DNA of 49,863 bases, taken from Nostoc mirabile CHAB5784 (GTDB lineage: Bacteria > Cyanobacteriota > Cyanobacteriia > Cyanobacteriales > Nostocaceae). A model generated the notes under the pieces. That model was not told the origin of the DNA. It saw only the letters and a program-made list of their open reading frames with translations, and searched no databases. Of the stretch, positions 24,360 through 33,188 are shown in pieces; position 1 is the stretch's first letter; each line of letters begins with the position of its first letter. The stretch covers positions 1-49,863 of the forward strand of contig NZ_JAIVFS010000060.1 of assembly GCF_020829645.1 (NCBI RefSeq), in the 5' to 3' direction. The position numbers and the translations under genes are program-made.

Positions 24360-26822
24360 ATGTATAGCAATGAACTTAACTCTCAACAAAGTGCGATCGC
24401 CAAACATACCAAAGGCTCAATTTTAGTACTTGCTCCAGTTGGTACAGGCAAAACCCGTGTTTTGGCAGAGCGAGTTCTATGTGCAATAAATAGGGGCATA
24501 CCTCCTCAAAGGATTCTGTGCCTAACGTTTACGAACCGAGCCGCTAAAGAAATGAGTGAGCGGCTATCTCAGTATTGTCCAAATCAATTATGTGATTTGA
24601 CAATTAAAACTTTTCACGGTTTGTGTACCTCTATGCTGCGGATCGAGGCTCGTCAGCTTGGATTACCAGCAGATTTTGTAATCTACGATGATGCCGACTG
24701 TATTGAACTAGTCAAGGAAGTTTTCGATCTATCGAGTGATAAAGATGCTCAACAGTTATTTTTTAACTTGGCTAACTGCAAAACTGTGGCTAGCGATCGC
24801 CAATTATCCCTGGATTATCCATTAGAAAAACTGTATGCCCCATTAGGCTCTAACTATGATGCCAAACGTGCTGCTCAGTATCAATCTGTTCTACAAAAAC
24901 GTCACGCTTTAGACTTTGCTGATCTGGTGTTTTATGTCCGGGTGATGTTACACCATGAACCGGAGATTAGCCAACGTTGGGCAGATAAGTTTGATTTTGT
25001 CCAGGTTGATGAAGTTCAAGATACTCATCTTTCGGAGTACGGCATCGTTAAGCATCTAGCAGCTAACAGTGGTAATCTGGCGATGATTGGAGATTTAGAT
25101 CAGACCATTTATGAATGGCGAGGATCTGAGCCGGATAAAGTAATTGAGCAATTTAAGCGTGACTTTAACCCCGCAGAGTATTCCCTAACCTGGAACTATC
25201 GAGCAACAAAAACACTGCTAAACGCGGCTTCTGGGTTTGCAGATTCATTTGAACACCGAAAAACAAAGATTACACCTGCTCCTGATTGTGAAGTAGGAGA
25301 ACTGATTCAAGTTCATTTAGCGAACAATGAGCGAGCAGAGGCAGAGTGGATTGGTAGACAAATCCAGCAACTAGCAGCCAATGGGAAGGATTTTGTCTAC
25401 AGCCGAGTAGCAATTCTTGCCCGCAGTCATAAACGCACAGAAGTTGTCAGTCAGATGTTGGAGCGCATGGGTATTCCTTGCGTCACAGTTGAGCGATTCC
25501 AATTTTTTATACGGCAGGAAGTTAAAGATGCACTTGCTTATTTGCGTCTTATCTTGAACCCTTTTGATGCAGGTTCGATGCGTCGAATGTTGCTTCGCCC
25601 CAGTCGTGGAATTGGTGACGCAACCATAACAGGAGTAATTGAAGAAGGAAAGAAATGCGGCTTTAATTTGACTGATATGGCATCGAGCCGGACGTTTATT
25701 AACGGTGATCCGTTCAGTGAACTTTTGACAACCTATTCATCTAGTACAGTAGTTGTTTTTGATGTAGAGACAACAGGATTTTCGGTCAGCAAGGATGAGG
25801 TTGTAGAAATTGCCGCAATCCGTCTATTTGAAGGGAAACCACAAGCTGAGTTTCATGCTTATATTGCTAATACTGTCAGTGTTGGTGACTCAGAGCAGAT
25901 ACATGGACATAGCGATCGCTTTCTAGCAGAACACGGTAGACCTGCTAAAGATGTTTTCTGTGAGTTCTTCGAGTTTGTCGGGAGTTCCATACTGGTTGGG
26001 CATAATGTGGGCTTTGACATCAAGATGGTGACTGCCCAAGCCCAAAAAGCTGGTATCACTGCTCCAAAACTGCAATGGGAGGACACGCTAGATATAGCAA
26101 ATCGCTTTATCGAATCTGACCGTTACAACCTAGAAGCATTGGCAAAGCATCTAAATCTTGCACACCTGCCTAGTCACAAGGCAATGGATGATGTGCGAAC
26201 CACAATTGACTTGCTAGCAGTACTAATTCCACTTATTGAGCATAAAGCCGATTACCGTCAGGCATTGGTGTATCGCTATGGAGAGGCGTTTGAAGGATTC
26301 GCCGAACAGATAGATAACTGGCGGGATGCTAGCCAAAGGCTACGACCTTCATATCTACTGGATAAATTGCTTGTAGAATCTGGACTCTACAGTTATTACC
26401 AAGTAGAAGAAAAACACCTCAAAAACCTTCTCCATCTTGTACGGATTTTTCAGGAACGGGATGAGCCAGATTTGCACCCTGATACGGCTTTACGTAGCAT
26501 CCTTGAATTTACTGCTCTGGCCAAAAATTTAGATCAAGTTTCTCAGGACGATAACCAAGTTCCTATGATTACGGTTCATCAGTCCAAAGGTCTGGAGTTT
26601 GACAGTGTTTTCATTGCAGGTGCTACCGAGGGTGAATTCCCTAATTTTTTCAGTGTTCGTGACAATAAGTTAGAGGAAGAAAGGCGGTTATTTTATGTCG
26701 CAATGACGAGGGCAAAGCAAAAGTTATTTATATCAGCTTACTCAAGAGATACAAGAGATTTTCAGAAAAAAACTAGTAGTTTTATAAGTGACATACCAAA
26801 TCTTTTGCTCCGCTATAGCTAA
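24360..26822 (+). CDS. UvrD/Rep-like helicase with inserted DEDDh exonuclease domain, 820 aa
   Basis: Superfamily 1A helicase: Walker A APVGTGKT (25-32), motif Ia LTFTNRAA, motif II VDEVQD (216-221), motif III GDLDQTIYEWRG, motif IV region NYRAT, motif V 'VPMITVHQSKGLEFD' and motif VI ERRLFYVAMTRAK (about 774-786). Between helicase parts, residues about 463-625 form a DnaQ-like 3'-5' exonuclease: DVETTG (D468, E470), GHNVGFDI (D553), H606 and D610/D611 in 'SHKAMDD'. All catalytic residues appear present. Such an insertion in a UvrD protein is unusual. It lies between KilA-N and reverse transcriptase genes in one operon. Confidence 0.85.
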   Translation: MYSNELNSQQSAIAKHTKGSILVLAPVGTGKTRVLAERVLCAINRGIPPQRILCLTFTNRAAKEMSERLSQYCPNQLCDLTIKTFHGLCTSMLRIEARQLGLPADFVIYDDADCIELVKEVFDLSSDKDAQQLFFNLANCKTVASDRQLSLDYPLEKLYAPLGSNYDAKRAAQYQSVLQKRHALDFADLVFYVRVMLHHEPEISQRWADKFDFVQVDEVQDTHLSEYGIVKHLAANSGNLAMIGDLDQTIYEWRGSEPDKVIEQFKRDFNPAEYSLTWNYRATKTLLNAASGFADSFEHRKTKITPAPDCEVGELIQVHLANNERAEAEWIGRQIQQLAANGKDFVYSRVAILARSHKRTEVVSQMLERMGIPCVTVERFQFFIRQEVKDALAYLRLILNPFDAGSMRRMLLRPSRGIGDATITGVIEEGKKCGFNLTDMASSRTFINGDPFSELLTTYSSSTVVVFDVETTGFSVSKDEVVEIAAIRLFEGKPQAEFHAYIANTVSVGDSEQIHGHSDRFLAEHGRPAKDVFCEFFEFVGSSILVGHNVGFDIKMVTAQAQKAGITAPKLQWEDTLDIANRFIESDRYNLEALAKHLNLAHLPSHKAMDDVRTTIDLLAVLIPLIEHKADYRQALVYRYGEAFEGFAEQIDNWRDASQRLRPSYLLDKLLVESGLYSYYQVEEKHLKNLLHLVRIFQERDEPDLHPDTALRSILEFTALAKNLDQVSQDDNQVPMITVHQSKGLEFDSVFIAGATEGEFPNFFSVRDNKLEEERRLFYVAMTRAKQKLFISAYSRDTRDFQKKTSSFISDIPNLLLRYS

Positions 26823-26863
26823 TTTTTAAAAAGTCTTTATAACAATTGACATAATATAAAAAA

Positions 26864-28381
26864 ATGAGCCGTACACCTAAAGAACACTTTCAACGCACAA
26901 AAGAGCTTGCACAAGCACTTACTAAATCAGATATCTACAATTGGTTAGTAACTAAAGGCTATTTTCCAGAATCTTACGTGCTACCACCGTGTTTTACCGT
27001 GACTAAATCTCCCACATTTGGTAAGGTTTACTTTCCATATACGGAGAAAAAATTTAAACCAAAAATTTCTGAATTCCAACAAGTACACTTCCCGAAAACT
27101 GAGCTAACAGATAGAACATTTGGAATCATAGACCCAGAAATTCATTCAGATATTGCATTTACGATTGCTGACAACTGGGATGATATAGTAACTTGTATTT
27201 TCCATAAAGACAATAAGGTTTCCTCTTATAGTTTTCCGATTCCTGTAGACGATAAAAAACCAGGAATGATTGGTGGACTTAGAAGCGGGAGAATGATCTA
27301 TGAGTTTATTGAAATGGCAGAGAATGATGTAGCATCCATTGCATTTCGATACAAGTATTTGATCAAAACAGATATCAAAAACTTTTATCCATCTATCTAC
27401 ACACACAGCATACCGTGGGCATTACACGGTAAATGTTTGATTAGAGACCCAAGTAATCGACAAAACTACGATTTTATTGGAAATCGCTTAGACAAACTAT
27501 TTCAAAATGCTAATGATGGATGTACTAATGGAGTGCCAATTGGCCCTGTAGTGTCGGATATAATCTCTGAACTGGTTCTGTCAGGAGTAGATAGACAACT
27601 ATCAAAATTACTCAACAATGATGTGGTCGTAGTTAGGTTTAAAGATGATTACCGTATTCTTGCAAAGAAGGAAGCTGATGGTCGTTCATTCATTAAATCT
27701 CTTCAAGCAACCTTAAAGGAGTATCGCCTTGAACTTAATGACGGAAAGACTGAAATCCATCGTCTACCAAATGGTCTATTTAGAAATTGGGTATCAGAAT
27801 ATCACGCTGTGAATCCTCAGCCAAAAAAATATTACGAATTTAAGCGTTTCAAGGAAGTATATTTATCAGTTATTGAAATTGATAAAAATAACATAGGCTG
27901 TGGAGTTATTGATAGGTTTTTGGCAGACATTACAACTAAAAAGTACAAAATTCGTATTAACAAACTAGATACTAAATCACTAACTAAAGTTATCAGCCTA
28001 CTGCTTATGCTTGCAGATTTACGAACAAAGTCATTTCCAAAAGTTTTAGCGATTATAGAAGCTATTTTAAAGTCTTCTTTTGGTTCAAAGCATGTAGACT
28101 CAATAATTGAACATCTTGAAGAATTTCTTCAAGATTTAAATCAGCATGAAATGAATAACAGATACTTAATTACTTGGATTATTTATTTTATCAAATCAAA
28201 TTATCTTGAGGATAGGCTTAAGGGTACTTATAATTTCAGTGATCCAATAGTTTGTGCAACTCATGAAGATCAATTCACCATGTTTGATATATGTCAATAT
28301 TTTAAGATATTCTCGGATGTGCAAATAGTTGCAAAAAAAGTGACCATGCTGCAACACCTTGATGTTTTTAAGCCACAATAA
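26864..28381 (+). CDS. Reverse transcriptase of the unknown-group/Abi type, 505 aa
   Basis: RT palm motifs are clear: motif A 'KTDIKNFYPSIY' (Asp170), motif B 'NGVPIGPVVSDIISE' (about 222-236) and motif C VVVRFKDDYRIL with the Asp pair 261-262 in place of the usual YxDD. Motif D-like 'KEYRLELNDGKTEIH' follows. The GxPxGPxxS motif B and the helical ~200-residue C-terminus resemble defence-associated (DRT/Abi) reverse transcriptases rather than group II intron or retron enzymes. No maturase or HNH domain is present. It starts 41 nt after the helicase-exonuclease gene. Class within the UG groups not determined. Confidence 0.8.
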   Translation: MSRTPKEHFQRTKELAQALTKSDIYNWLVTKGYFPESYVLPPCFTVTKSPTFGKVYFPYTEKKFKPKISEFQQVHFPKTELTDRTFGIIDPEIHSDIAFTIADNWDDIVTCIFHKDNKVSSYSFPIPVDDKKPGMIGGLRSGRMIYEFIEMAENDVASIAFRYKYLIKTDIKNFYPSIYTHSIPWALHGKCLIRDPSNRQNYDFIGNRLDKLFQNANDGCTNGVPIGPVVSDIISELVLSGVDRQLSKLLNNDVVVVRFKDDYRILAKKEADGRSFIKSLQATLKEYRLELNDGKTEIHRLPNGLFRNWVSEYHAVNPQPKKYYEFKRFKEVYLSVIEIDKNNIGCGVIDRFLADITTKKYKIRINKLDTKSLTKVISLLLMLADLRTKSFPKVLAIIEAILKSSFGSKHVDSIIEHLEEFLQDLNQHEMNNRYLITWIIYFIKSNYLEDRLKGTYNFSDPIVCATHEDQFTMFDICQYFKIFSDVQIVAKKVTMLQHLDVFKPQ

Positions 28382-28495
28382 TAAGTTTAATTATATCCAT
28401 AATTTATGTGAAACCTCTTGTTTACTGTAACTACAGAATTAGGTAAAGTAGCAGCCAAAGTAATTTAATTGATAGTCGAGCGCTCGCTCCCCCAA

Positions 28496-28612
28496 TTCTT
28501 AGAGGAAAAAAGAGCGATCGCCCCACCCAATTCTTAGAGGAAAAAAGAGCGATCGCCCCACCCAATTCTTAGAGGAAAAAAGAGCATAGGCGCAGCCCGT
28601 CGTAGACATCGC
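28496..28612. repeat. 35-bp tandem repeats (TTCTTAGAGGA + HIP1), third copy split by SDR5
   Basis: Three units start at 28496, 28531 and 28566 (period 35). Units 1 and 2 read TTCTTAGAGGA, a purine run, then GCGATCGC and CCCCACCCAA. In unit 3 the HIP1 is interrupted (28584-28612) by GCa-TAGGCGCAGCCCGTCGTAGAC-ATCGC, an SDR5-like insert. Empty and filled sites thus lie side by side. No gene is seen in 28382-28688. Confidence 0.85.
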
Positions 28613-28619
28613 ATACAAA

Positions 28620-28648
28620 AAAGCCCAGTCATCTCATAACTGGGCTTT
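28620..28648. terminator. Hairpin terminator for hsp20
   Basis: AAAGCCCAGT and ACTGGGCTTT form a perfect 10-bp stem. It lies downstream of the minus-strand hsp20 gene and could also stop plus-strand transcripts. Confidence 0.75.
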
Positions 28649-28688
28649 CATTATCTCAATCAATCATTGGAGGTAGAGTAATTTCAGA

Positions 28689-29141
28689 CTATACAGCAGG
28701 TTGTTCTAGATTCACCTTGACAACTTTGTTCTTTTCTTGCTCAGTTTTTGGCAGTGTCAAATTCAATATGCCGTCTTTATAATCTGCGGTGACATTAGTA
28801 TTTTGAATCCGAGCAGATAGAGGAATTACACGTTGGAATTTACCGTAGTAGAATTCGCTCTTGGTAGTGCCATTGTTTTCAGTTTTAGTTTCAGACTTGC
28901 GCTCACCACTAATGTGAACAGCATCTTCTGTGACTTGAATATCTAAGTCTTTAGCTGACAGTCCTGGCAGTTCAAGCTTTAGATGAATCGCGTCATCAGT
29001 TTCTTGTAATTCAGCAGCCGGAACTCTGATAAAGCCTTTTTCCAACCGTGCAGATGGTACTCTGGTATCTCCAAGTAAGCCGTTGATGTGACGTTCTAAA
29101 GCGTTCAATTCTTGCCAGGGGTTGTAACGAACTAGTGCCAT
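28689..29141 (-). CDS. Small heat-shock protein Hsp20/alpha-crystallin family
   Basis: The 150-residue protein has an N-terminal arm (MALVRYNPWQELNALERHIN) and an alpha-crystallin domain at about 42-140 ('LKLELPGLSAKDLDIQVTED', 'YYGKFQRVIPLSARI', 'DYKDGILNLTLPK' with the A/G-x-L-x-x-x-x-P-like signature). The short tail has VVKVNLE, an I/V-x-I/V-like motif. It is an ATP-independent holdase chaperone that forms oligomers and binds unfolded proteins. It is a single gene with its own terminator. The 29142-29478 gap has no gene and includes a GGTTCGGTAAACC motif (about 29321) seen again near 30908. Confidence 0.9.
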   Translation of the reverse strand: MALVRYNPWQELNALERHINGLLGDTRVPSARLEKGFIRVPAAELQETDDAIHLKLELPGLSAKDLDIQVTEDAVHISGERKSETKTENNGTTKSEFYYGKFQRVIPLSARIQNTNVTADYKDGILNLTLPKTEQEKNKVVKVNLEQPAV

Positions 29142-29478
29142 AACTCTTTCTCAGATTAATTAGCTTCTGTTTAATTGTTTTTGCACTTGGTTTTGTGCTT
29201 ATGTATTCATAATAAGTATGGTTAAAACTCCTGTAAATTCGGTTCTCATCACCTAATAATATGATGATTACCGCACTAAAGTAGAACTAAAAAAAGATTA
29301 CGGTTTACTCTAATGTTGCGGTTCGGTAAACCAGAATAATAACTATTAAGACCAATAATAATCAACTAATTATTCTGCTAAGAAAGTCTCAACTCCTCAA
29401 TAAGATTTGCTACTTTCTTCATTAGTTTGCAATATTTGTGAGACTTTCTTTAACATGTGCAGTACCAATGCTTCTCTA

Positions 29479-30486
29479 TTACTGTTCCCCTTTAATTTTT
29501 TTTAAAAAGTTTTTCCTATTCCATTTCTCTTTTTTTACTTGCTTTAGCACAAAAACAAGATCCTTGTAAAAATCTGTTTGTTCAAAGTGAGCGGTATGAG
29601 CTTTACTAACAGATTTACCGCTATCATACAAATCATCAAATACTTCTTCAAAAAAAGGTTCAGCAGTAAAACTTAGGTAATCATTATCATCCCACAGATT
29701 CCACCATATATTCAAATATTTATCAGGGAATGGGATTTTTGTTTTAGCAGGGTTATTGCTGTTAGCACGGAAAAGCTTCATCTCTTGAAACAATCCAACT
29801 TGTGATGCAGCGGCACACCAAAAATCAATATGTATATCTTTTATATCTTTAATGGTAAACCTTTCTCCTGTGCTTGTTTTAAATTCAGTATTTTCCGGCA
29901 TCTCGGACATTTTGGGGAGAAAATAGCTAACGACATCATAAACAAGTTGACCACCCATACTATGACTGATTACAATTAGTTTCTGTTGATTATTTCCTTC
30001 CTGTTGATTTTTATGTGCTTTACTTAGAGCATTAAGAAGGTTTTTAGTGATTTCTCCAGGCTCTTCTGGCGTTCCTCTTTTATCTAAATAGGTGAATATA
30101 TCACCAAGAAACAAAGTTGCTTGTGCATTTAAAGACTCTCGACGTGAATCTACTACTCTTGTAAGAAAGTAACCTACTACATCTTTTAACCGCCCAAAAG
30201 TATCTGGTAAAAAATCTTCATCAAATTCCCTAGCTATTATCTTACGTAATATCCAACTTTTCTTAATTTCAAAGATTTTTTCGACTTGCTTGTTATCGGG
30301 AATACTAAGTTTTATACTAGGGACACCATCATCTCCCCAATAGGCTTCCTCAATCCATACCTGATCATGAATGCTAGCTATCTCTGGAGCAACACGCTCT
30401 TTGAGTTTTTCTTTAATAGTTGCCCAAACCTTATCATGGCCTCCTTCTAGGCGAGAGGCAACTCCATGTACAAACACAATTGGCAT
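29479..30486 (-). CDS. Alpha/beta-hydrolase (lipase-like), 335 aa
   Basis: MPIVFVHGVASRLEGGHDKV opens with the oxyanion-type VHG motif. The nucleophile elbow is SHSMGG in 'KLIVISHSMGGQLVYDVVSY'. A possible acid/His pair lies toward the C-terminus ('SKAHTAHFEQTDFY'). I start at the ATG 30486; a TTG ten codons earlier is also open. The substrate is unknown. The helical insert between residues 50 and 150 could be a lid. It has no signal peptide and is monocistronic. Confidence 0.7.
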   Translation of the reverse strand: MPIVFVHGVASRLEGGHDKVWATIKEKLKERVAPEIASIHDQVWIEEAYWGDDGVPSIKLSIPDNKQVEKIFEIKKSWILRKIIAREFDEDFLPDTFGRLKDVVGYFLTRVVDSRRESLNAQATLFLGDIFTYLDKRGTPEEPGEITKNLLNALSKAHKNQQEGNNQQKLIVISHSMGGQLVYDVVSYFLPKMSEMPENTEFKTSTGERFTIKDIKDIHIDFWCAAASQVGLFQEMKLFRANSNNPAKTKIPFPDKYLNIWWNLWDDNDYLSFTAEPFFEEVFDDLYDSGKSVSKAHTAHFEQTDFYKDLVFVLKQVKKEKWNRKNFLKKIKGEQ

Positions 30487-30544
30487 AAGTTTTCTGATAA
30501 AAGATTGATAACTCAACTATTTGTAACTTTTAACCTTTTAATCT

Positions 30545-30660
30545 GTCAATGACGAACAGGGGTAATTGTAGCGACCTGCAATACTAATCGCTCAAACCTG
30601 CAATCAAGGTATTTTAAAGCCAGGATTATTTGCAACCAACCTGCAATGATAGGTTTGAGC
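30545..30660. repeat. Degenerate direct repeats ACCTGCAAT / GCCAGGATTA
   Basis: ACCTGCAAT occurs three times (near 30580, 30594 and 30638), and GCCAGGATTAyyTGCAAC occurs twice, giving two roughly 44-nt diverged direct repeats. They lie just upstream of, and into, the small plus-strand frame at 30630-30890. Confidence 0.45.
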
Positions 30661-30890
30661 CAGGATTACCTGCAACTATAAAGTTAAAAAAAACGAACGT
30701 TTTCTTAACTGCCGTACTGGTGAGCCTTAGAGAACCTGAAACCGTATGTTTTCTAGTTAAAAAAGCCGGTAAAGAATTCAAAGTTAACCTATCAAATTCA
30801 CCAGATGAGTTTTTTAACAACCTCTATCAGTCCTCACAGCCTAGTATTGATGATTACCGCCAGATTCATTCGGGGGATTATCAGGTGTAG
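30630..30890 (+). CDS. Hypothetical small protein, up to 86 aa
   Basis: The frame starts at a TTG (30630), and the first residues come from the repeat array. The likely real part is VFLTAVLVSLREPETVCFLV onward, then 'EFFNNLYQSSQPSIDDYRQI'. Start is uncertain (no ATG). Function unknown. Confidence 0.35.
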   Translation: MQPTCNDRFEPGLPATIKLKKTNVFLTAVLVSLREPETVCFLVKKAGKEFKVNLSNSPDEFFNNLYQSSQPSIDDYRQIHSGDYQV

Positions 30891-30975
30891 GAAACTGCAA
30901 AATTATTGGTTCGGTAAACCCTATAAATGCTAAGAATACAGCAATATTTAAGTTCTCTTTGTCCTACCCAAATGG

Positions 30976-31404
30976 TTACCCCCAGCGCTCCCAGTTTTCT
31001 TTATTGAACGGCGATCGCCACTTCAAAATTAAACTCAACTCCAACTCTTGCCGTGCGCGTCGGTCAACCGGAGCATCCCACCAAAACGCGGCGTTTACTG
31101 CTGTCTTCATCCCATAGCGATAATGTAAATCCTGGTAGCTGGCGATGTAATCTTTGCAGCCGTGTATACCCTGCCACCGCTTGTTACTACGGCAGGTTTC
31201 CCCCACATACAAAATTAAGCCAGCCGCCGAGTCAACAACAAAGTACAGACACGCATCGCCGGGGCTGTCTGCTGGCATCCTCCAGAACGAAAGCGATGCC
31301 TACGGCGGGCTACGCCTACGCACTGACAATTGCAACGGATCAATCCGGTCAGGGTCACAGTGGTTGGGTGCAATATTTTTCTCATGTTTTGATTCAAAGT
31401 ACAT
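30976..31404 (-). pseudogene. GIY-YIG family gene stopped by an SDR5-like insertion
   Basis: From the ATG at 31404 the frame reads MYFESKHEKNIAPNHCDPDR-IDPLQL, then runs into the SDR5-like copy 31293-31321, which supplies an in-frame TAG. After it the same frame continues SFWRMPADSPGDACLYF, 'LILYVGETCRSNKRWQG' (the Y-V-G-x-T of GIY-YIG proteins) and on to the end at 30976. Removing 21 nt restores HIP1 and gives a 135-residue protein whose repaired stretch aligns without gaps to the paralogue at 32606-32992. A shorter product from the Met at 31278 might still be made. Confidence 0.75.
31293..31321. repeat. SDR5-like element, 21-nt insert, inside a GIY-YIG gene
   Basis: GCGAT-GCCTACGGCGGGCTACGCCTA-CGC. 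In the minus-strand gene it adds seven codons including a stop. Confidence 0.8.
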
Positions 31405-31419
31405 TTTTTCCCCCTCATA

Positions 31420-32364
31420 TCACTCAAGACAATTTAAACTTTTTAGAAATTCTTCTAAGAAGAAATCTATGTCACCTGGATTCAAAGTCCCATGAAAAAA
31501 TTTGATGCTGCAAGGAATCTGAAGTCGTCCTTGTAGCAAATCTCTGAGCGCATATTTTTTTTTTATAAAACCGGATTTCAATAAATTCAGAAGTAGGTTA
31601 TTCAATGAATATTTATTTTCGTCAATAGTTTCAACAGTTTCAATAAGTTCAGGAAAAAACCTTGTTCCAGGAAAATATCTTTTACCAAAGTAAAGAGAGA
31701 TATTTCCTACCCAAGTCCCAGGAAACCAATGCAAATGAAAGGATTCAAAGGGCTGGTTTGGTAAATTTCCAAACAGATGGGACAAGCTATAAATATATGG
31801 TGAAACGCGATGTGTTGAACCGGAACGAGTCTGTTTCACTGTTTGTATATAAATATCCATCCATTGTGATAACGTTTCTATTTGATAAACATTGGGAATA
31901 ATAGCATCTTTTATATCATCTCCACTGAGCAGAAAAACTGGTATGATAATTGTGGGATTGTTAATAATGTACCAATTGGTTGCAATTTTTCTAAAATGGA
32001 AAGCTTTAAATACCCTCTCTGGTCTTTTTAAGGTTTTGATAAGATGCCATAACAAAAAACCAAAAAAAGTGCTTTCTTGTTCAGGGTTTTCTCTTTTCCA
32101 TTTTGAATAGGATTTGTAGCCATGATGCACATCCAAATGCTGACTGAGATTTAAGTATCCATTACCTGAGGGATTGAGAAAACCATCAGCCGCAAGCTTG
32201 TGCCAAGAAGTCCAAAATACATCAGATTCTGGGTCAATCATTTTTGCCTGAAGTTGCGTTAAAAGATTTTGACCATATTCCGAATTTACCCATTCTTCTG
32301 TAAGAGGGTTATTCCAGTCTTCTGTAAAAGTAGAAGGCTTATTAATTTCTTCACTGAATTCCAC
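31420..32364 (-). CDS. Hypothetical protein, 314 aa
   Basis: The protein is soluble and aromatic-rich (MEFSEEINKPSTFTEDWNNP; 'FWTSWHKLAADGFLNPSGNG'; 'LHWFPGTWVGNISLYFGKRY'). No known domain is recognisable. It sits between two GIY-YIG paralogues. AT-rich codon use and clean open frame support a real gene. Function unknown. Confidence 0.55.
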   Translation of the reverse strand: MEFSEEINKPSTFTEDWNNPLTEEWVNSEYGQNLLTQLQAKMIDPESDVFWTSWHKLAADGFLNPSGNGYLNLSQHLDVHHGYKSYSKWKRENPEQESTFFGFLLWHLIKTLKRPERVFKAFHFRKIATNWYIINNPTIIIPVFLLSGDDIKDAIIPNVYQIETLSQWMDIYIQTVKQTRSGSTHRVSPYIYSLSHLFGNLPNQPFESFHLHWFPGTWVGNISLYFGKRYFPGTRFFPELIETVETIDENKYSLNNLLLNLLKSGFIKKKYALRDLLQGRLQIPCSIKFFHGTLNPGDIDFFLEEFLKSLNCLE

Positions 32365-32413
32365 AGATTTTACTCCTTAAAAAAACACTAATGTTGAGCC
32401 GTATTTATTACTA

Positions 32414-32595
32414 CTAATCCAGACCTAAAGCACGCTTCACCTTTGGATTATAAGTCAGCAATTTTAATATCTCCGTAACTGGAACCTTTGCCTCATTCAG
32501 TTCAATTACCCGCTCTTTAAGATGCGATCGCACATAAGTTTTTCCCCTTACTCCCCTATACTCCCATTCAAAATAAAGTTGTTTGATGGCTTTTT
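32414..32595 (-). pseudogene. C-terminal fragment of an unknown gene
   Basis: A minus-strand frame without start codon reads QEKAIKQLYFEWEYRGVRGK and 'VIELNEAKVPVTEILKLLTY', ending at 32414. It follows directly on the truncated GIY-YIG frame (32606), so it is either the tail of a rearranged gene or an isolated relic. Confidence 0.35.
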
Positions 32596-32605
32596 CTTGG
32601 CGCTA

Positions 32606-32992
32606 TTAGCATTTGCTCCCGCCCCAGGAGAGATTACCCTTCCAGCGCTTGTTAGAGCGGCACGTCTCACCCACATACAGCACAAGAGAAGCAGCAGAGT
32701 CAATGTTGAAGTACAGACACGCATCACCGGGGCAAGAAGCTGGCATCCTATGAAACGACATTGGCACAAGCCGCAGCAAGAGCGGATCAATCCGGTCTGG
32801 GTCGCAGTGGTTGGGTGCAATGTCGAATAACGTCGCCTGCTGCACTGGCTTGGTTTCCCTCACCCGTTGCTGATAGTCCAAAATTTGCGCTTTCCACTTC
32901 AGCAGGGCATCAGCACCCATCACCAGCGCCTCTGTCAAAAGTGCTGGTGTGAGGGGTAAATCAAAAAATAGGTTTAGCTGATTGGGTTCCAA
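32606..32992 (-). pseudogene. GIY-YIG paralogue truncated at its C-terminus
   Basis: MEPNQLNLFFDLPLTPALLT, a helical N-terminus, then 'DIAPNHCDPDRIDPLLLRLV' and 'LVLYVGETCRSNKRWKG', after which the sequence becomes unrelated (NLSWGGSKC-stop). Compared with the copy at 30976-31404 about 55 C-terminal residues are missing, including the helix and final strand of the domain. The N-terminus is longer than in the other copy. Probably inactive. Confidence 0.6.
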
Positions 32993-33188
32993 GGTATTAC
33001 GCCTAGCTTACCGACTAGCTGATTATCCCCCAGAACTGAAATGCAAGAAACCTGTTAGCGGGTTTAGGAGTGCGTAGGCATCGCCACACTTTACTTGTTT
33101 ATTGATATTAGACGTTAATGTGCAGCAGGCTTGTTGTAAATATATGAGTATCAACTGATGTAGAATCCAACAATTAGGATTGCTAAAA

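Noticed and set aside
26864..28381. Reverse transcriptase considered as a retron or group II intron enzyme
   Set aside because: No maturase/HNH domain, no intron ends, no msr/msd-like RNA in the 41-nt gap, and motif B/C differ from both.
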